NCBI RefSeq assembly: GCF_003945765.1
Contig: NZ_CP027712.1
Coordinates: forward strand, 5,208,001-5,272,000
DNA length: 64,000 nt
DNA from: Pseudomonas chlororaphis subsp. chlororaphis
Lineage (GTDB): Bacteria > Pseudomonadota > Gammaproteobacteria > Pseudomonadales > Pseudomonadaceae
Reading direction: 5' to 3'
Shown here: piece after piece, positions 25,734 to 34,214 of the stretch
Layout: every line of letters starts with the position of its first letter
Position numbering within the stretch: position 1 is the stretch's first letter
Translations under genes and position numbers: made by a program
Notes under the pieces: generated by a model
What the model saw: only the letters and a program-made list of their open reading frames with translations
Told to the model about the DNA's origin: nothing
Database searches by the model: none

Positions 25734-26693
25734 ATGAAAACTGACATTCCCGGTGATAAAAACTCACAGACAATTCATCGCCGCCTGCCGCCCCTGAGCG
25801 CCCTGCGCTGTTTCGAGGCCGCCGCTCGCCTGGAAAGCTTCACCCGCGCCGGCGAAGCCCTGCACCTGACCCACGGCGCCATCAGCCGTGCCGTCCGCAC
25901 CCTGGAAGAAGACCTCGGCACACGGCTGTTCGAGCGTCGCAGCCATCGGGTCTTTCTCACCGAGGCTGGCCGCGAATTGCTGCACAGCGTGGAGCATGCC
26001 TTCGACCTGATCGAAGCCACCGCCCGCAAACTGCGAACGCCGGACAAGGCCGCGGCCCTGGTGCTGTCCTGCGAACCGACCCTGCTGATGCGCTGGCTGA
26101 TTCCACGGATCCCGGCCTTCTTCGCCGCTCACCCGGATATCCCCCTGCAACTGGTGGCCGGCGGCGGGCCCTTCGCCTTTGCTCAAGGCATCGATCTGGC
26201 GATCCGCCGCAACGACTTTCCCTGGCCGCCCCACACCCATGCGCAGTGGCTGTTCGATGAAGCCATCGGCCCGGTGTGTCGCCCGGACCAGGCCGTCGGC
26301 TGGACCCGCGATGCAAGCGGCAGAGTACGGCTATCGGATACGGCGCCACGCCTGCACAGCGCGACCCGGGCAGCGGCCTGGGAGCAATGGTTGACCCTCA
26401 AGAGAATGCAACAGGCGCCGGGTACGGAGCAGGTCTTCGAGCATTTCTACTTCAGCCTGCAAGCGGCGGTGGCGGGGTTGGGGCTAGCCATCGCGCCCTG
26501 GCAACTGGTGCGCGACGACCTGGAGTCGGGCCTGCTGGTCGCGCCTTTCGGTTTTATCGCCGACGGCAGCGCCTACTACCTGTTGTCGCCCGAGGCCGTC
26601 GACCCGGACTCGCCCGTCGCCCGCTTGCTCGACTGGCTGCGTCACCAGGCGCTGGGCAGCGAGCAGCACGACGCCACCCGCCCAGCCCCATAA
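25734..26693 (+). CDS. LysR-family regulator (GcvA/AmpR-like)
   Basis: A 319-residue LysR protein. The N-terminal RRLPPLSALRCFEAAARLESFTRAGEALHLTHGAISRAVRTLEE is characteristic of the GcvA/AmpR branch, which often activates a divergent gene. The effector-binding domain is complete to the C-terminus. A 66-base region separates it from the lysE-like exporter on the other strand, so exporter control is the natural inference. It ends ten bases before the convergent LysR gene at 26704. Confidence 0.9.
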   Translation: MKTDIPGDKNSQTIHRRLPPLSALRCFEAAARLESFTRAGEALHLTHGAISRAVRTLEEDLGTRLFERRSHRVFLTEAGRELLHSVEHAFDLIEATARKLRTPDKAAALVLSCEPTLLMRWLIPRIPAFFAAHPDIPLQLVAGGGPFAFAQGIDLAIRRNDFPWPPHTHAQWLFDEAIGPVCRPDQAVGWTRDASGRVRLSDTAPRLHSATRAAAWEQWLTLKRMQQAPGTEQVFEHFYFSLQAAVAGLGLAIAPWQLVRDDLESGLLVAPFGFIADGSAYYLLSPEAVDPDSPVARLLDWLRHQALGSEQHDATRPAP

Positions 26694-26703
26694 GCGGACA
26701 GGC

Positions 26704-27627
26704 TTACGGCCTCACCTCTGCGGCAACCTCCGAAGCCAGCGCCGGGTCCTGCCCACCCAGCAACTGCACGAACGCCTGGGCGGCCTTTTGCAGGGGCTGG
26801 TTCTTCAGCCATACCGCGTGCACCGGCAGCAGCAGGCCGTTGTCGATGTTCTTGAAGGTCAGGCGCTTGAGCCTTCCGGCCTGGAGCAAGGGCGCGATCA
26901 CCGATAGCGGGAAATTGCCCCAGCCAATGCCGGACTCGACCATGTCCAGGGCCATGGCCAGGCTGTCGGTGCGCCAGTAGGACTCGGCGATCAGCGGCCG
27001 GGTGTCGCGGATCGGCAGGTCGCGGCTGGCAACCACCACCTGACGCACGTTGACCAGCTCTTCCAGATAGAGGGTGGCGTCCGGCGCCTCGGGCAAGGGA
27101 TGGCGCGCGGAAATGCAGGCGATCATCCGCTCGCTGCCGACGTACTGGAAATACTCCAGCACGTTCAGGCTGAGCCCGGCGAAGGCCACGCCGACCGCGA
27201 TCCGGCCAGTGTGCAGCAGTTGCAACAGATCGTCCTGGGGCGCGCTCAGCACCTCGATGTCGAGCAACGGATGACGCTCGGCGATCAGCTTGATCGCCGC
27301 CAGCACCCGGGACTTGTCGATGTCCTCGACCACGCCGATGGACAGCCGGCTTTCCAGCCCCAGGGACAACTCCACCGCATGCACCTGCAGGTGCTTGAGC
27401 TGCTCGGCGATCAGCCGCGCGTGGGGCGCCAGGGCATTGGCCATGGCGGTGGGCACCGGCTCGCGATGGCTGCGGTCGAACAGGGGGTAGCCCAGCTCCG
27501 CCTCAAGGTTGGCGATACCCATGCTCACCGCCGAAGGCACCTTGCCCAGGGCCCGGGCCGCCGCGGAAAACGAACCGCGCTCGAGCACGGCGAGAAACAA
27601 CTGGATGCTGTCGCTGGAGAAATTCAT
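26704..27627 (-). CDS. LysR-family regulator divergent from the second PACE pump
   Basis: A 307-residue LysR protein. The helix-turn-helix (about residues 3-60) includes SFSAAARALGKVPSAVSMGIANLEAELG, and the effector domain follows. A 150-base intergenic region containing AT-rich segments separates it from the PACE gene at 27778. The pair repeats the arrangement found at 12425-13813. Regulation of the pump, probably by a biocide or polyamine, is inferred from that arrangement. Confidence 0.88.
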   Translation of the reverse strand: MNFSSDSIQLFLAVLERGSFSAAARALGKVPSAVSMGIANLEAELGYPLFDRSHREPVPTAMANALAPHARLIAEQLKHLQVHAVELSLGLESRLSIGVVEDIDKSRVLAAIKLIAERHPLLDIEVLSAPQDDLLQLLHTGRIAVGVAFAGLSLNVLEYFQYVGSERMIACISARHPLPEAPDATLYLEELVNVRQVVVASRDLPIRDTRPLIAESYWRTDSLAMALDMVESGIGWGNFPLSVIAPLLQAGRLKRLTFKNIDNGLLLPVHAVWLKNQPLQKAAQAFVQLLGGQDPALASEVAAEVRP

Positions 27628-27777
27628 GCAGACGCCTGTCTAGAATGTCGACCTATCAGTAAACCTGAAAGCTACTGACTTTTTCTGTCAGACACATTGA
27701 AGCTATCTTGCGCCGCATTCGCCAGCCCTTCCTGCAAAAGGAGCGGCCCGGGCCAACGAACGCGGAGGAAAAAAAGC

Positions 27778-28209
27778 ATGCAAGGCATCAAGCGCAAACT
27801 GGTTTACGTGTCACTGTTCGAGGTGTTCGGCATGACCTTCTCGGCCCTGGGCCTGGCCTTGCTGTCCGGCACCTCGCCGAGCAACACCGGCCCGCTGGCG
27901 GTGGTGATCACCAGCATCGCGGTGACCTGGAACTTCATCTACACCAGCCTGTTCGAGCGTTGGGAAAGCCGCCAGGTCTCGCGGACCCGCACGGTCAAGC
28001 GGCGGATCGCCCATGCCGTGGGTTTCCAGCTGACGCTGATCCTGTTCCTGATTCCGTTGATCGCCTGGTGGATGCACATCAGCCTGGTGCAGGCCTTCCT
28101 GCTGGACCTGGCGCTGATCCTGTTCATCCCCTGCTACACCTTCGTCTTCAACTGGCTGTTCGACCGGGTCTTTGGCCTACCAGCGTCGGCACTGCCGGAC
28201 CCGGTCTGA
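27778..28209 (+). CDS. PACE-family multidrug/biocide efflux pump (second copy)
   Basis: A 143-residue membrane protein with four hydrophobic helices, forming two bacterial transmembrane pair modules: SLFEVFGMTFSALGLALL, and then FQLTLILFLIPLIAWWMHISLVQAF. The latter is closely similar to the second module of the pump at 12425-12868. The first module keeps a glutamate in the position used for proton coupling in AceI. ATG 27778 has a perfect GGAGG upstream; a longer frame to 27697 lacks one. Confidence 0.86.
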   Translation: MQGIKRKLVYVSLFEVFGMTFSALGLALLSGTSPSNTGPLAVVITSIAVTWNFIYTSLFERWESRQVSRTRTVKRRIAHAVGFQLTLILFLIPLIAWWMHISLVQAFLLDLALILFIPCYTFVFNWLFDRVFGLPASALPDPV

Positions 28210-28291
28210 GACCAGAGTACAAATCGGTATCGCCCAAGAGCGACGCCGCTGTTAGATTTCCAGGGCTCTTCACCCGCCAAGGAAAGCGTGC

Positions 28292-28921
28292 ATGGGAACC
28301 CTGAGAATTCTCGGTAAAGCCTCGTCGATCAACGTCCGAAAAGTGCTGTGGACCTGCGAGGAACTGGGCCTGCCCTACGAACGCGAGGATTGGGGCAGCG
28401 GCTTCCAATCGACCCACACACCGGAGTTTCTCCGGCTCAACCCCAACGCCCAGGTGCCGGTGCTGGTCGATGACGCTGGCGCGCTCTGGGAGTCCAACAG
28501 CATCTGCCGGTACCTGACCGGCAAGGTCGCCGGGCAACGGCTGCTGCCCGGCGCCCCCCGGGCCCGGGCGCTGGTGGAGCAGTGGATGGACTGGCAGGCC
28601 ACGGAGCTCAATCCGGCATGGAGCTACGCCTTCGTCGCCCTGGTCCGGCAGAACCCGGACTTTCAGGATCCGCAGCGGATCGCCGCCGGCCTTCGCGGCT
28701 GGAACGCCAAGATGGCCCTGCTCGAGCAGCAACTGGCGAGCAGCGGCGACTATGTGCCCGGCGAGCAGTTCAGCCTGGCCGATATCGTCCTCGGGCTGTC
28801 GGTGCATCGCTGGATGATGACGCCCATGGAGCGCCCCGACTTCCCCGCCATCGCCGCCTATTACGCACGGCTCAGCGAACGCCCGGCCTTCCTGCTGCAT
28901 GGACGCAATGGCATTCCCTGA
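28292..28921 (+). CDS. Glutathione S-transferase family protein
   Basis: A 209-residue protein with an N-terminal thioredoxin-like domain (about 1-80; KASSINVRKVLWTCEELGL and the glutathione-contacting NAQVPVLVDD then ESNSICRYL) and an all-helical C-terminal domain. The serine in the SSINVRK region is a possible catalytic residue of the Beta/Theta-like groups. AAGGA lies about ten bases upstream. It could conjugate glutathione to electrophiles; the substrate is unknown. It stands alone between a PACE pump gene and an MFS transporter gene. Confidence 0.85.
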   Translation: MGTLRILGKASSINVRKVLWTCEELGLPYEREDWGSGFQSTHTPEFLRLNPNAQVPVLVDDAGALWESNSICRYLTGKVAGQRLLPGAPRARALVEQWMDWQATELNPAWSYAFVALVRQNPDFQDPQRIAAGLRGWNAKMALLEQQLASSGDYVPGEQFSLADIVLGLSVHRWMMTPMERPDFPAIAAYYARLSERPAFLLHGRNGIP

Positions 28922-29104
28922 GTCGTCTCTCTCTTCTGTAGGGGCTGGATGCCGTTTTGGTTGATGCTGCGGCATAAACCGCCAAAATGTAACGAAATAC
29001 GACAATAAATCAGCGCACAGCCCGGCTTCCGACCCCGCATTCACAATCATTGATTTCCGTTAGCCAGCTAAGATTCCTCTTCACCGAAACCTGGAATCCC
29101 GCCC

Positions 29105-30526
29105 ATGTCGTCCCTCGCCCCTACTGTCGCTATCGACGGCCTCGACCCGGTCCGCGCCGCCAATATCTCCGCCCGCATCGATCGCTTGCCCGCCGTCGCC
29201 ACCGTCTGGCGCCTGGTGGCGCTGCTGTCGATTGGCGGTTTCTTCGAGCTGTATGACCTGTTCCAGACTGCCTATATCAGCCCCGGCCTGATCCGCGACG
29301 GGATCTTCGCCACCGGCAGCCAGGGCGTGTTCGGTTTTTCCGACCAGGCGGCCTTCGCCTCGGCGACCTTTCTCGGCCTGTTCCTCGGCGCCAGCCTGCT
29401 GAGCCCGATCGCCGACCGCTTCGGGCGCCGGGCGATCTTCACCTTCGCCCTGATCTGGTACACCGTGGCCACGGTGCTGATGGGCGTGCAGACCTCGGCC
29501 CTGGGGATCATCGGCATGCGTTTCCTGGTGGGCATCGGCCTGGGCATCGAACTGGTGACCATCGACGCCTACCTCTCCGAGCTGGTGCCCAAGCACATGC
29601 GCAGCTCAGCCTTCGCCTTTGCCTTTTTCGTGCAGTTTCTCTCGGTACCGGCGGTGGCGCTGATGTCCTGGTGGCTGGTGCCGCAGGACCCGTTCGGCAT
29701 CGCCGGCTGGCGCTGGGTGGTGTTGGCCAGCGCGGTGTTCGCGCTGTTTATCTGGTGGTTGCGTTCACGCCTGCCCGAGTCGCCGCGCTGGCTGGCCCAG
29801 CATGGGCGCTTCGCCGAGGCCGAGCGGATCATGGACAACATCGAGGCGCGCTGCGCCAAGGACCACGGCAAGCCGCTGGACACTCCGCAGCCCGAGGCCC
29901 TCGGCGTCCAGGGCTCGGGGCGTTTCGCCGATATCTGGCAACCGCCCTATCGGCGCCGGGCACTGATGCTGATCGTGTTCCATGTGTTCCAGGCCATCGG
30001 TTTCTTCGGTTTCGGCAACTGGCTGCCGGCGCTGCTCTCGGGCCAGGGCGTGAGCGTCACCCACAGCCTGATGTACGCCTTTATCATCACCCTCGCCTAT
30101 CCGCTGGGGCCGCTGCTGTTCGTCAAGTTCGCCAACCGCTTCGAGAACAAGTGGCAGATCGTCGGCTCGGCCCTCGGCGCCATGACCTTCGGCACCCTGT
30201 TCGCCTGGCAGAGCACGGCCCTGGGGCTGATCGTCTGCGGGGTGCTGATCACCTTCTGCAACGCCTGGCTGAGCTTTAGTTACCACTCCTACCAGAGCGA
30301 GTTGTTCCCCACCAATATCCGCGCCCGGGCGGTGGGTTTCTGCTACTCGTTCAGCCGCCTGTCGACGGTGTTCAGCAGCCTGCTGATCGGCTTTTTCCTC
30401 GACCGCTTCGGCACGCCCGGGGTCCTGGCGTTCATTGTCGGCAGCATGCTGATCGTGATGTTCACCATCGGCCGTTTCGGCCCGCGTACCCGCAACCTGG
30501 CCCTGGAGAACATCGCCCAGCGTTGA
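29105..30526 (+). CDS. MFS transporter (metabolite:proton symporter type)
   Basis: A 473-residue twelve-helix major facilitator. The loop 2-3 signature is ADRFGRRAIF, and the loop 8-9 region carries the second-half counterpart. ELVPKHMRSSAF and ELFPTNIRARAVGF after helices 4 and 10 are the sugar/organic-acid porter repeats. The closest type is the proton-coupled sugar or aromatic/organic acid porter group, but the substrate is open. There is no strong Shine-Dalgarno site before the ATG. A GC-rich hairpin-prone stretch follows the stop. Confidence 0.85.
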   Translation: MSSLAPTVAIDGLDPVRAANISARIDRLPAVATVWRLVALLSIGGFFELYDLFQTAYISPGLIRDGIFATGSQGVFGFSDQAAFASATFLGLFLGASLLSPIADRFGRRAIFTFALIWYTVATVLMGVQTSALGIIGMRFLVGIGLGIELVTIDAYLSELVPKHMRSSAFAFAFFVQFLSVPAVALMSWWLVPQDPFGIAGWRWVVLASAVFALFIWWLRSRLPESPRWLAQHGRFAEAERIMDNIEARCAKDHGKPLDTPQPEALGVQGSGRFADIWQPPYRRRALMLIVFHVFQAIGFFGFGNWLPALLSGQGVSVTHSLMYAFIITLAYPLGPLLFVKFANRFENKWQIVGSALGAMTFGTLFAWQSTALGLIVCGVLITFCNAWLSFSYHSYQSELFPTNIRARAVGFCYSFSRLSTVFSSLLIGFFLDRFGTPGVLAFIVGSMLIVMFTIGRFGPRTRNLALENIAQR

Positions 30527-30695
30527 CCGGTCGCCGCTGGCCGCAAGCGGCAAGGCTTGTCCGCCGCGTGCCGCCAGCCTTGCCGGGCAATCGGCGCAAA
30601 GCCCTGGCAAAGAGCCCCGTCCCAGGATCCTCCAGCGCGGCGGCATGCAAATTGCTGCGCAGCCTTCGACAGCCCTTACACACAGGTACCCAATC

Positions 30696-31205
30696 ATGTT
30701 GGTCAGTGCCCAGAAAACCACGGCGATCCAGCCCACCCAGCGGTCCGACATGGACCCGAGCACCGCGGCCGCCAGCGCGCTGTACAGCGGTTTGATGCAG
30801 AACGTGCAGAACACCGCGACCCTGCAAGCGTCCCAGGCCGTGCAGCAGGCCAGCAACACGGTCAGCGACAATGTCGCCGCGGCCTTCGCCAAGACCCGCG
30901 TGCTGTTGCAGGCCACCCCGCCGACCGCCAGTACCGCGCAGGCCAACAGCGCCACCCAAAGCTCGGCCCTGGATGAGTTCAAGGACTACATGAGCAAGTC
31001 CCCTGAGCAGCGCATGCGCGACCGCATCCTCGAAGAGATGGGCATTACCGAGGAAGACCTGAAAAACATGCCGCCGGAGAAACAGCAGGCGGTGGCTCAG
31101 GAAATTGCCCAGCGGGTCCAGGACAAACTGAAACTGGCGCAAGTCGAGAAGGACGCCAGCGGCATCGAGAAGCAAGTCACCGACAAGTTCCTCGCGGCGC
31201 TTTAA
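30696..31205 (+). CDS. Conserved-looking protein of unknown function
   Basis: About 169 residues from ATG 30696; an earlier in-frame ATG at 30645 is less likely because the added sequence is not similar in composition. The first 90 residues are rich in alanine, glutamine, serine and threonine (S-T-A-A-A-S-A-L). The C-terminal half is helical and charged: SPEQRMRDRILEEMGITEEDLKNMPPEKQQAVAQEIAQRV, a pattern seen in several proteins of unknown role. No signal peptide or membrane helix is seen. A terminator hairpin follows 19 bases after the stop, which supports a real gene. Confidence 0.65.
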   Translation: MLVSAQKTTAIQPTQRSDMDPSTAAASALYSGLMQNVQNTATLQASQAVQQASNTVSDNVAAAFAKTRVLLQATPPTASTAQANSATQSSALDEFKDYMSKSPEQRMRDRILEEMGITEEDLKNMPPEKQQAVAQEIAQRVQDKLKLAQVEKDASGIEKQVTDKFLAAL

Positions 31206-31223
31206 AAGCGGCCAGCCGAAACA

Positions 31224-31248
31224 GGGTTCCCCACGGGAACCCTTTTTT
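31224..31248 (+). terminator. Intrinsic terminator
   Basis: GGGTTCCC stem, CAC loop, GGGAACCC and six T, immediately downstream of the unknown gene. Confidence 0.88.
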
Positions 31249-31272
31249 ATGAGTCGACTTGAGCGGCTGCGC

Positions 31273-32145
31273 TCAGCCCTGGGCCAGCATATCGAGCAAG
31301 GCCCGCAGCGCCGGCGACGGTTCGCTGCCCTCGGCCAGCACCAGGGCAAAGGTGCGCGGGATCGGCTCGCTCAATGGCAGTACGCACAAACCGTGGCGTT
31401 GCTCCGGCAAGGTCATCTGCGGCACCAGGGTCACCCCCACTTGCTCGCGAACCAGGGTGAAGGCGCTGCTCCACTCCCGCACCTCGACCCGCACGTCCGC
31501 CAGCTCCAGGCCGGCATCCGCCGCCAGGCTGCGGGCATTCACCGAACAGCCGCCGGTGGCCAGCACGAAGGGTTGGTTCACCAGTTCCTGCAAGGTCACC
31601 CCCTGCTCCTGACCGCGGCGCGCCAGGGCATGCCCTGCCGGCAGCACCGCCACCCAGGCATCGCGCCCCAGCAGGCCGACGCTACGCTCGGGCGCAGGGT
31701 TGAGCAGCACCCCGACATCGATCAAGCGCGCCTCGAGCAAGGCCTCGACCTCGTCGTCGCTGACCTCCAGCGCCACTACCTGGATGCCCGGATACAACTG
31801 CTTGAAACGGCGCAGCAGCGGCGGCAGGAAAGTCGCCAGCACCATGGGGAAACTCGCCAGGCGAATGGTGCCGCGCTGAATGTCCCGGCAGGCGTCCGCG
31901 GTGTCGCGGATGTTCTGCAACGCCGCGAGCATCAGCCGCGCCTGTTCGATCACCTGTTCGCCAATGGCGGTGGGCAGGGCCTGGCGGTTCTCCCGGGTGA
32001 ACAGCTGCACGCCCAGGTTGTCTTCGAGCAGCGCCAGGGCCTGGCTGGCGCCGGACTGGGTCATGCCGACCCGCTCGGCGGCGCGGGTGATGTTGCCGGT
32101 ATCCGCCACGGCCACCAGCATGCGCCAGTGCATCAGGTTCATCAT
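31273..32145 (-). CDS. LysR-family regulator divergent from a glutathione transferase
   Basis: A 290-residue LysR protein. The helix-turn-helix (about 3-60) includes NITRAAERVGMTQSGASQALALLE, followed by the effector-binding domain with FPMVLATFLPPLLRRFKQLYPGI. It is divergent from the GST gene at 32242 with a 96-base gap, so it probably regulates it. AAGGA lies about eleven bases upstream of the ATG. Confidence 0.9.
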   Translation of the reverse strand: MMNLMHWRMLVAVADTGNITRAAERVGMTQSGASQALALLEDNLGVQLFTRENRQALPTAIGEQVIEQARLMLAALQNIRDTADACRDIQRGTIRLASFPMVLATFLPPLLRRFKQLYPGIQVVALEVSDDEVEALLEARLIDVGVLLNPAPERSVGLLGRDAWVAVLPAGHALARRGQEQGVTLQELVNQPFVLATGGCSVNARSLAADAGLELADVRVEVREWSSAFTLVREQVGVTLVPQMTLPEQRHGLCVLPLSEPIPRTFALVLAEGSEPSPALRALLDMLAQG

Positions 32146-32241
32146 GGCAGTAGCTGTCCTTATGGGCGTTTTCTGAAAGATTAATTTTACTGAGAGCAGC
32201 GCGGACTATGACACTGATCTCCCCCTTCTGGAGAGCCCTCG

Positions 32242-32844
32242 ATGAACCTGTATTTCTCGCCCCACGCCTGCTCGCTGGCCCCGCACATCGTGCTGCGCGA
32301 ACTGGCCCTGCCGTTCACCCTGGTCCGGGTCGACAACCGCAACAAGACCACGGCCGACGGTGGCGACTTCCTGGCGATCAACCCCAAGGGTTATGTGGCG
32401 GCGCTGGAACTGGACGACGGCCAGGTGCTGACCGAAGGCCCGGCGATCCTGCAATACCTGGCCGACCTCAAGCCGCAGGCGGGCCTGGCGCCGGCCAATG
32501 GCAGCTGGCAACGGGTGAGGTTGCAGGAGATGCTCAACTTCGTCTCCAGCGAGATCCATGGCGGCCTCGGCTGGCTGTTCAACCCTGAGTTTTCCGAAGC
32601 GACCCAGGCGCTGATCCGGCAGAAACTGTTCAAGCGCCTGGCGCTGCTGGACCGCACGCTGGAGCAGCAGAGTTACCTGCTGGGCGAATCCTTCGGTGTC
32701 GCCGACGCCTACCTGTTCACCGTGCTGCGCTGGACCGCCGACTTCGCCATCGACCTGGAACAGTGGCCGGCGCTGGCGCGCTTCCAGGCGCGAATCGCCC
32801 AGCGCGAAGCGGTGCAAGCGGCACTCGCAGCCGAAGCGGCATAA
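32242..32844 (+). CDS. Glutathione S-transferase, Beta class-like (GstA)
   Basis: A 200-residue transferase. The N-terminal MNLYFSPHACSLAPHIVLREL has the cysteine (C10) that defines Beta-class bacterial enzymes, with the glutathione-binding NPKGYVAALELDDGQVLTEGPAILQYLAD segment. The C-terminal helical domain is complete (GVADAYLFTVLRW). It would conjugate glutathione to electrophiles or support peroxide and antibiotic stress. GGAG lies eight bases upstream. A divergent LysR gene is the likely regulator. Confidence 0.9.
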   Translation: MNLYFSPHACSLAPHIVLRELALPFTLVRVDNRNKTTADGGDFLAINPKGYVAALELDDGQVLTEGPAILQYLADLKPQAGLAPANGSWQRVRLQEMLNFVSSEIHGGLGWLFNPEFSEATQALIRQKLFKRLALLDRTLEQQSYLLGESFGVADAYLFTVLRWTADFAIDLEQWPALARFQARIAQREAVQAALAAEAA

Positions 32845-32892
32845 GGCTCGAGGCAGGATGCTGCAGCAGCTCCGCCGGTTATTTACTTACAA

Positions 32893-32924
32893 GCAAAAAC
32901 AAGGAAGCCCGCGGGGCGGGCTTC
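32893..32924 (-). terminator. Intrinsic terminator of the small basic protein gene
   Basis: Nine-base GC stem (GAAGCCCGC / GCGGGCTTC) followed on the minus strand by CTTGTTTTT. On the plus strand no T run follows, so it serves the minus-strand gene mainly. Confidence 0.8.
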
Positions 32925-32932
32925 GCAGGGGA

Positions 32933-33049
32933 TCAATGACCGAAAATATTGTGCTCGATCTTCTTGGCTTTCTTGTCCGCGCGCTTTTCATCGGCGGTCC
33001 GGCTGGGTTTTTTCTTCGCCGTCTTTTTGGCATTCATACCTTTGGACAT
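32933..33049 (-). CDS. Small basic protein, 38 residues
   Basis: The frame from ATG 33049 to the stop at 32933 encodes 38 residues with lysine, arginine and alanine repeats (AKKTAKKKPSRTADEKRADK) and a C-terminal KIEHNIFGH. A GGAG lies eight bases upstream and a strong terminator follows nine bases after the stop, which together support a real gene. Composition suggests nucleic acid binding or a flexible ribosome-associated peptide, but no family is recognised and no function is claimed. Confidence 0.6.
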   Translation of the reverse strand: MSKGMNAKKTAKKKPSRTADEKRADKKAKKIEHNIFGH

Positions 33050-33150
33050 GATGCACACTCCACTCGCAGGGGATCGTTCATCTGGTATACACCTATCCCG
33101 CGCACTTCGTACTTTTATAATCACCGCCCCGGCCCACCCTGCGAAAACCC

Positions 33151-33588
33151 ATGCCCGACACCCAATACCTGCTGCTTGCCAACACCTTGCGACCGCTGCT
33201 GAACAAGTTCTATCGCGCCCACAACTCGCCAATGCGCGCAGCCGGGGAAGGGCAATCATGGGTGGCGAAACGGGGAGCGATCATTGCCGGGCTGAACCTC
33301 ACGCCCATCGCCCAGGGCCACTGGCTGACCGGGCTGTTCGTCGACCCGGCCCATCGCGGCCAGGGCATTGCCGCGATGCTGGTCGAACGGGCACGCGCGC
33401 AGCTGCCGGGGCCGCTGTGGCTGTTTTGTCATCCGGACCTGCAAGGCCTGTACGAACGCATGGGCTTTGCCACCGCCCCCGCCCTGCCCCAGGCCCTGGC
33501 GGATCGCCTGGAGCGTTATCGCAGGAGCAAGAGCCTGATCGCCATGGGCATCGATCCTTTAGTCAGTTCGACCCGCGACAAGGTGTGA
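33151..33588 (+). CDS. GNAT-family N-acetyltransferase
   Basis: A 145-residue compact acetyltransferase. Motif A reads GLFVDPAHRGQGIAAMLVERA, with R-G-Q-G-I at the acetyl-CoA loop, and motif B reads LYERMGFATAP. The early part is short, so the protein is mostly the core fold. The substrate is unknown. It runs toward the convergent deformylase gene. Confidence 0.85.
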   Translation: MPDTQYLLLANTLRPLLNKFYRAHNSPMRAAGEGQSWVAKRGAIIAGLNLTPIAQGHWLTGLFVDPAHRGQGIAAMLVERARAQLPGPLWLFCHPDLQGLYERMGFATAPALPQALADRLERYRRSKSLIAMGIDPLVSSTRDKV

Positions 33589-33672
33589 TCGCGGGCCCTG
33601 GAGCGCGTGCCCGCCTCGGCGGCAAACCGGCCTCCGGCAGGTCCATGAAACCGGCGCTTCTGGCTGTCTGTT

Positions 33673-34212
33673 TCAATCGTCGGCGTGGGGATCGAGGTCG
33701 GGGAACATCACCTCGGTAAAACCGAATTTGCTGAAGTCGCGGATCCGCGACGGGTACAGGCGGCCGATCAGGTGATCGCATTCATGCTGCACCACCCGCG
33801 CATGGAAACCCGAGGCTACCCGCACGATCGGCTCGCCCTTGGGGTCGACACCTTCGTAGCGAATGTGCTGATAACGCTCGACCGCGCCGCGCAGCCCCGG
33901 CACCGACAGGCAGCCTTCCCAGCCTTCTTCCAGCGCCGGGCTCAAGGGCGTGATCAGCGGATTGATCAGGATGGTCTGCGGCACGGCCTCGGCTTGCGGG
34001 TAACGCTCGCTGTGCTCGAAACCGAAGATCACCAGTTGCAGGTCGACGCCGATCTGCGGCGCGGCCAGGCCGACCCCGCCGACGCTTTCCATGGTCTGGA
34101 ACATGTCGTCGATCAGTTGCCACAGCTCGGGGCTGTCGAACATCTCGGGCGGCACCAGTGGCGCGATGCGCAGCAGGCGCTCGTCGCCCATTTTGAGGAT
34201 TTCACGGATCAT
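33673..34212 (-). CDS. def: Peptide deformylase (additional copy)
   Basis: A 179-residue enzyme removing the N-formyl group from nascent proteins. All three motifs are intact: [10 protein letters not shown] at 46-55, E-G-C-L-S at 99-103 (metal ligand C101) and H-E-C-D-H at 143-147. In Pseudomonas the essential deformylase gene normally sits beside fmt; no fmt is here, so this is probably a second paralogue. It starts two bases after the brkB-like gene ends, so the two are coupled. Confidence 0.92.
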   Translation of the reverse strand: MIREILKMGDERLLRIAPLVPPEMFDSPELWQLIDDMFQTMESVGGVGLAAPQIGVDLQLVIFGFEHSERYPQAEAVPQTILINPLITPLSPALEEGWEGCLSVPGLRGAVERYQHIRYEGVDPKGEPIVRVASGFHARVVQHECDHLIGRLYPSRIRDFSKFGFTEVMFPDLDPHADD

Positions 34213-34214
34213 GA

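Noticed and set aside
30527..30690. Possible terminator after the MFS gene
   Set aside because: GC-rich hairpins can form, but no T run follows, so a Rho-independent terminator is not supported.
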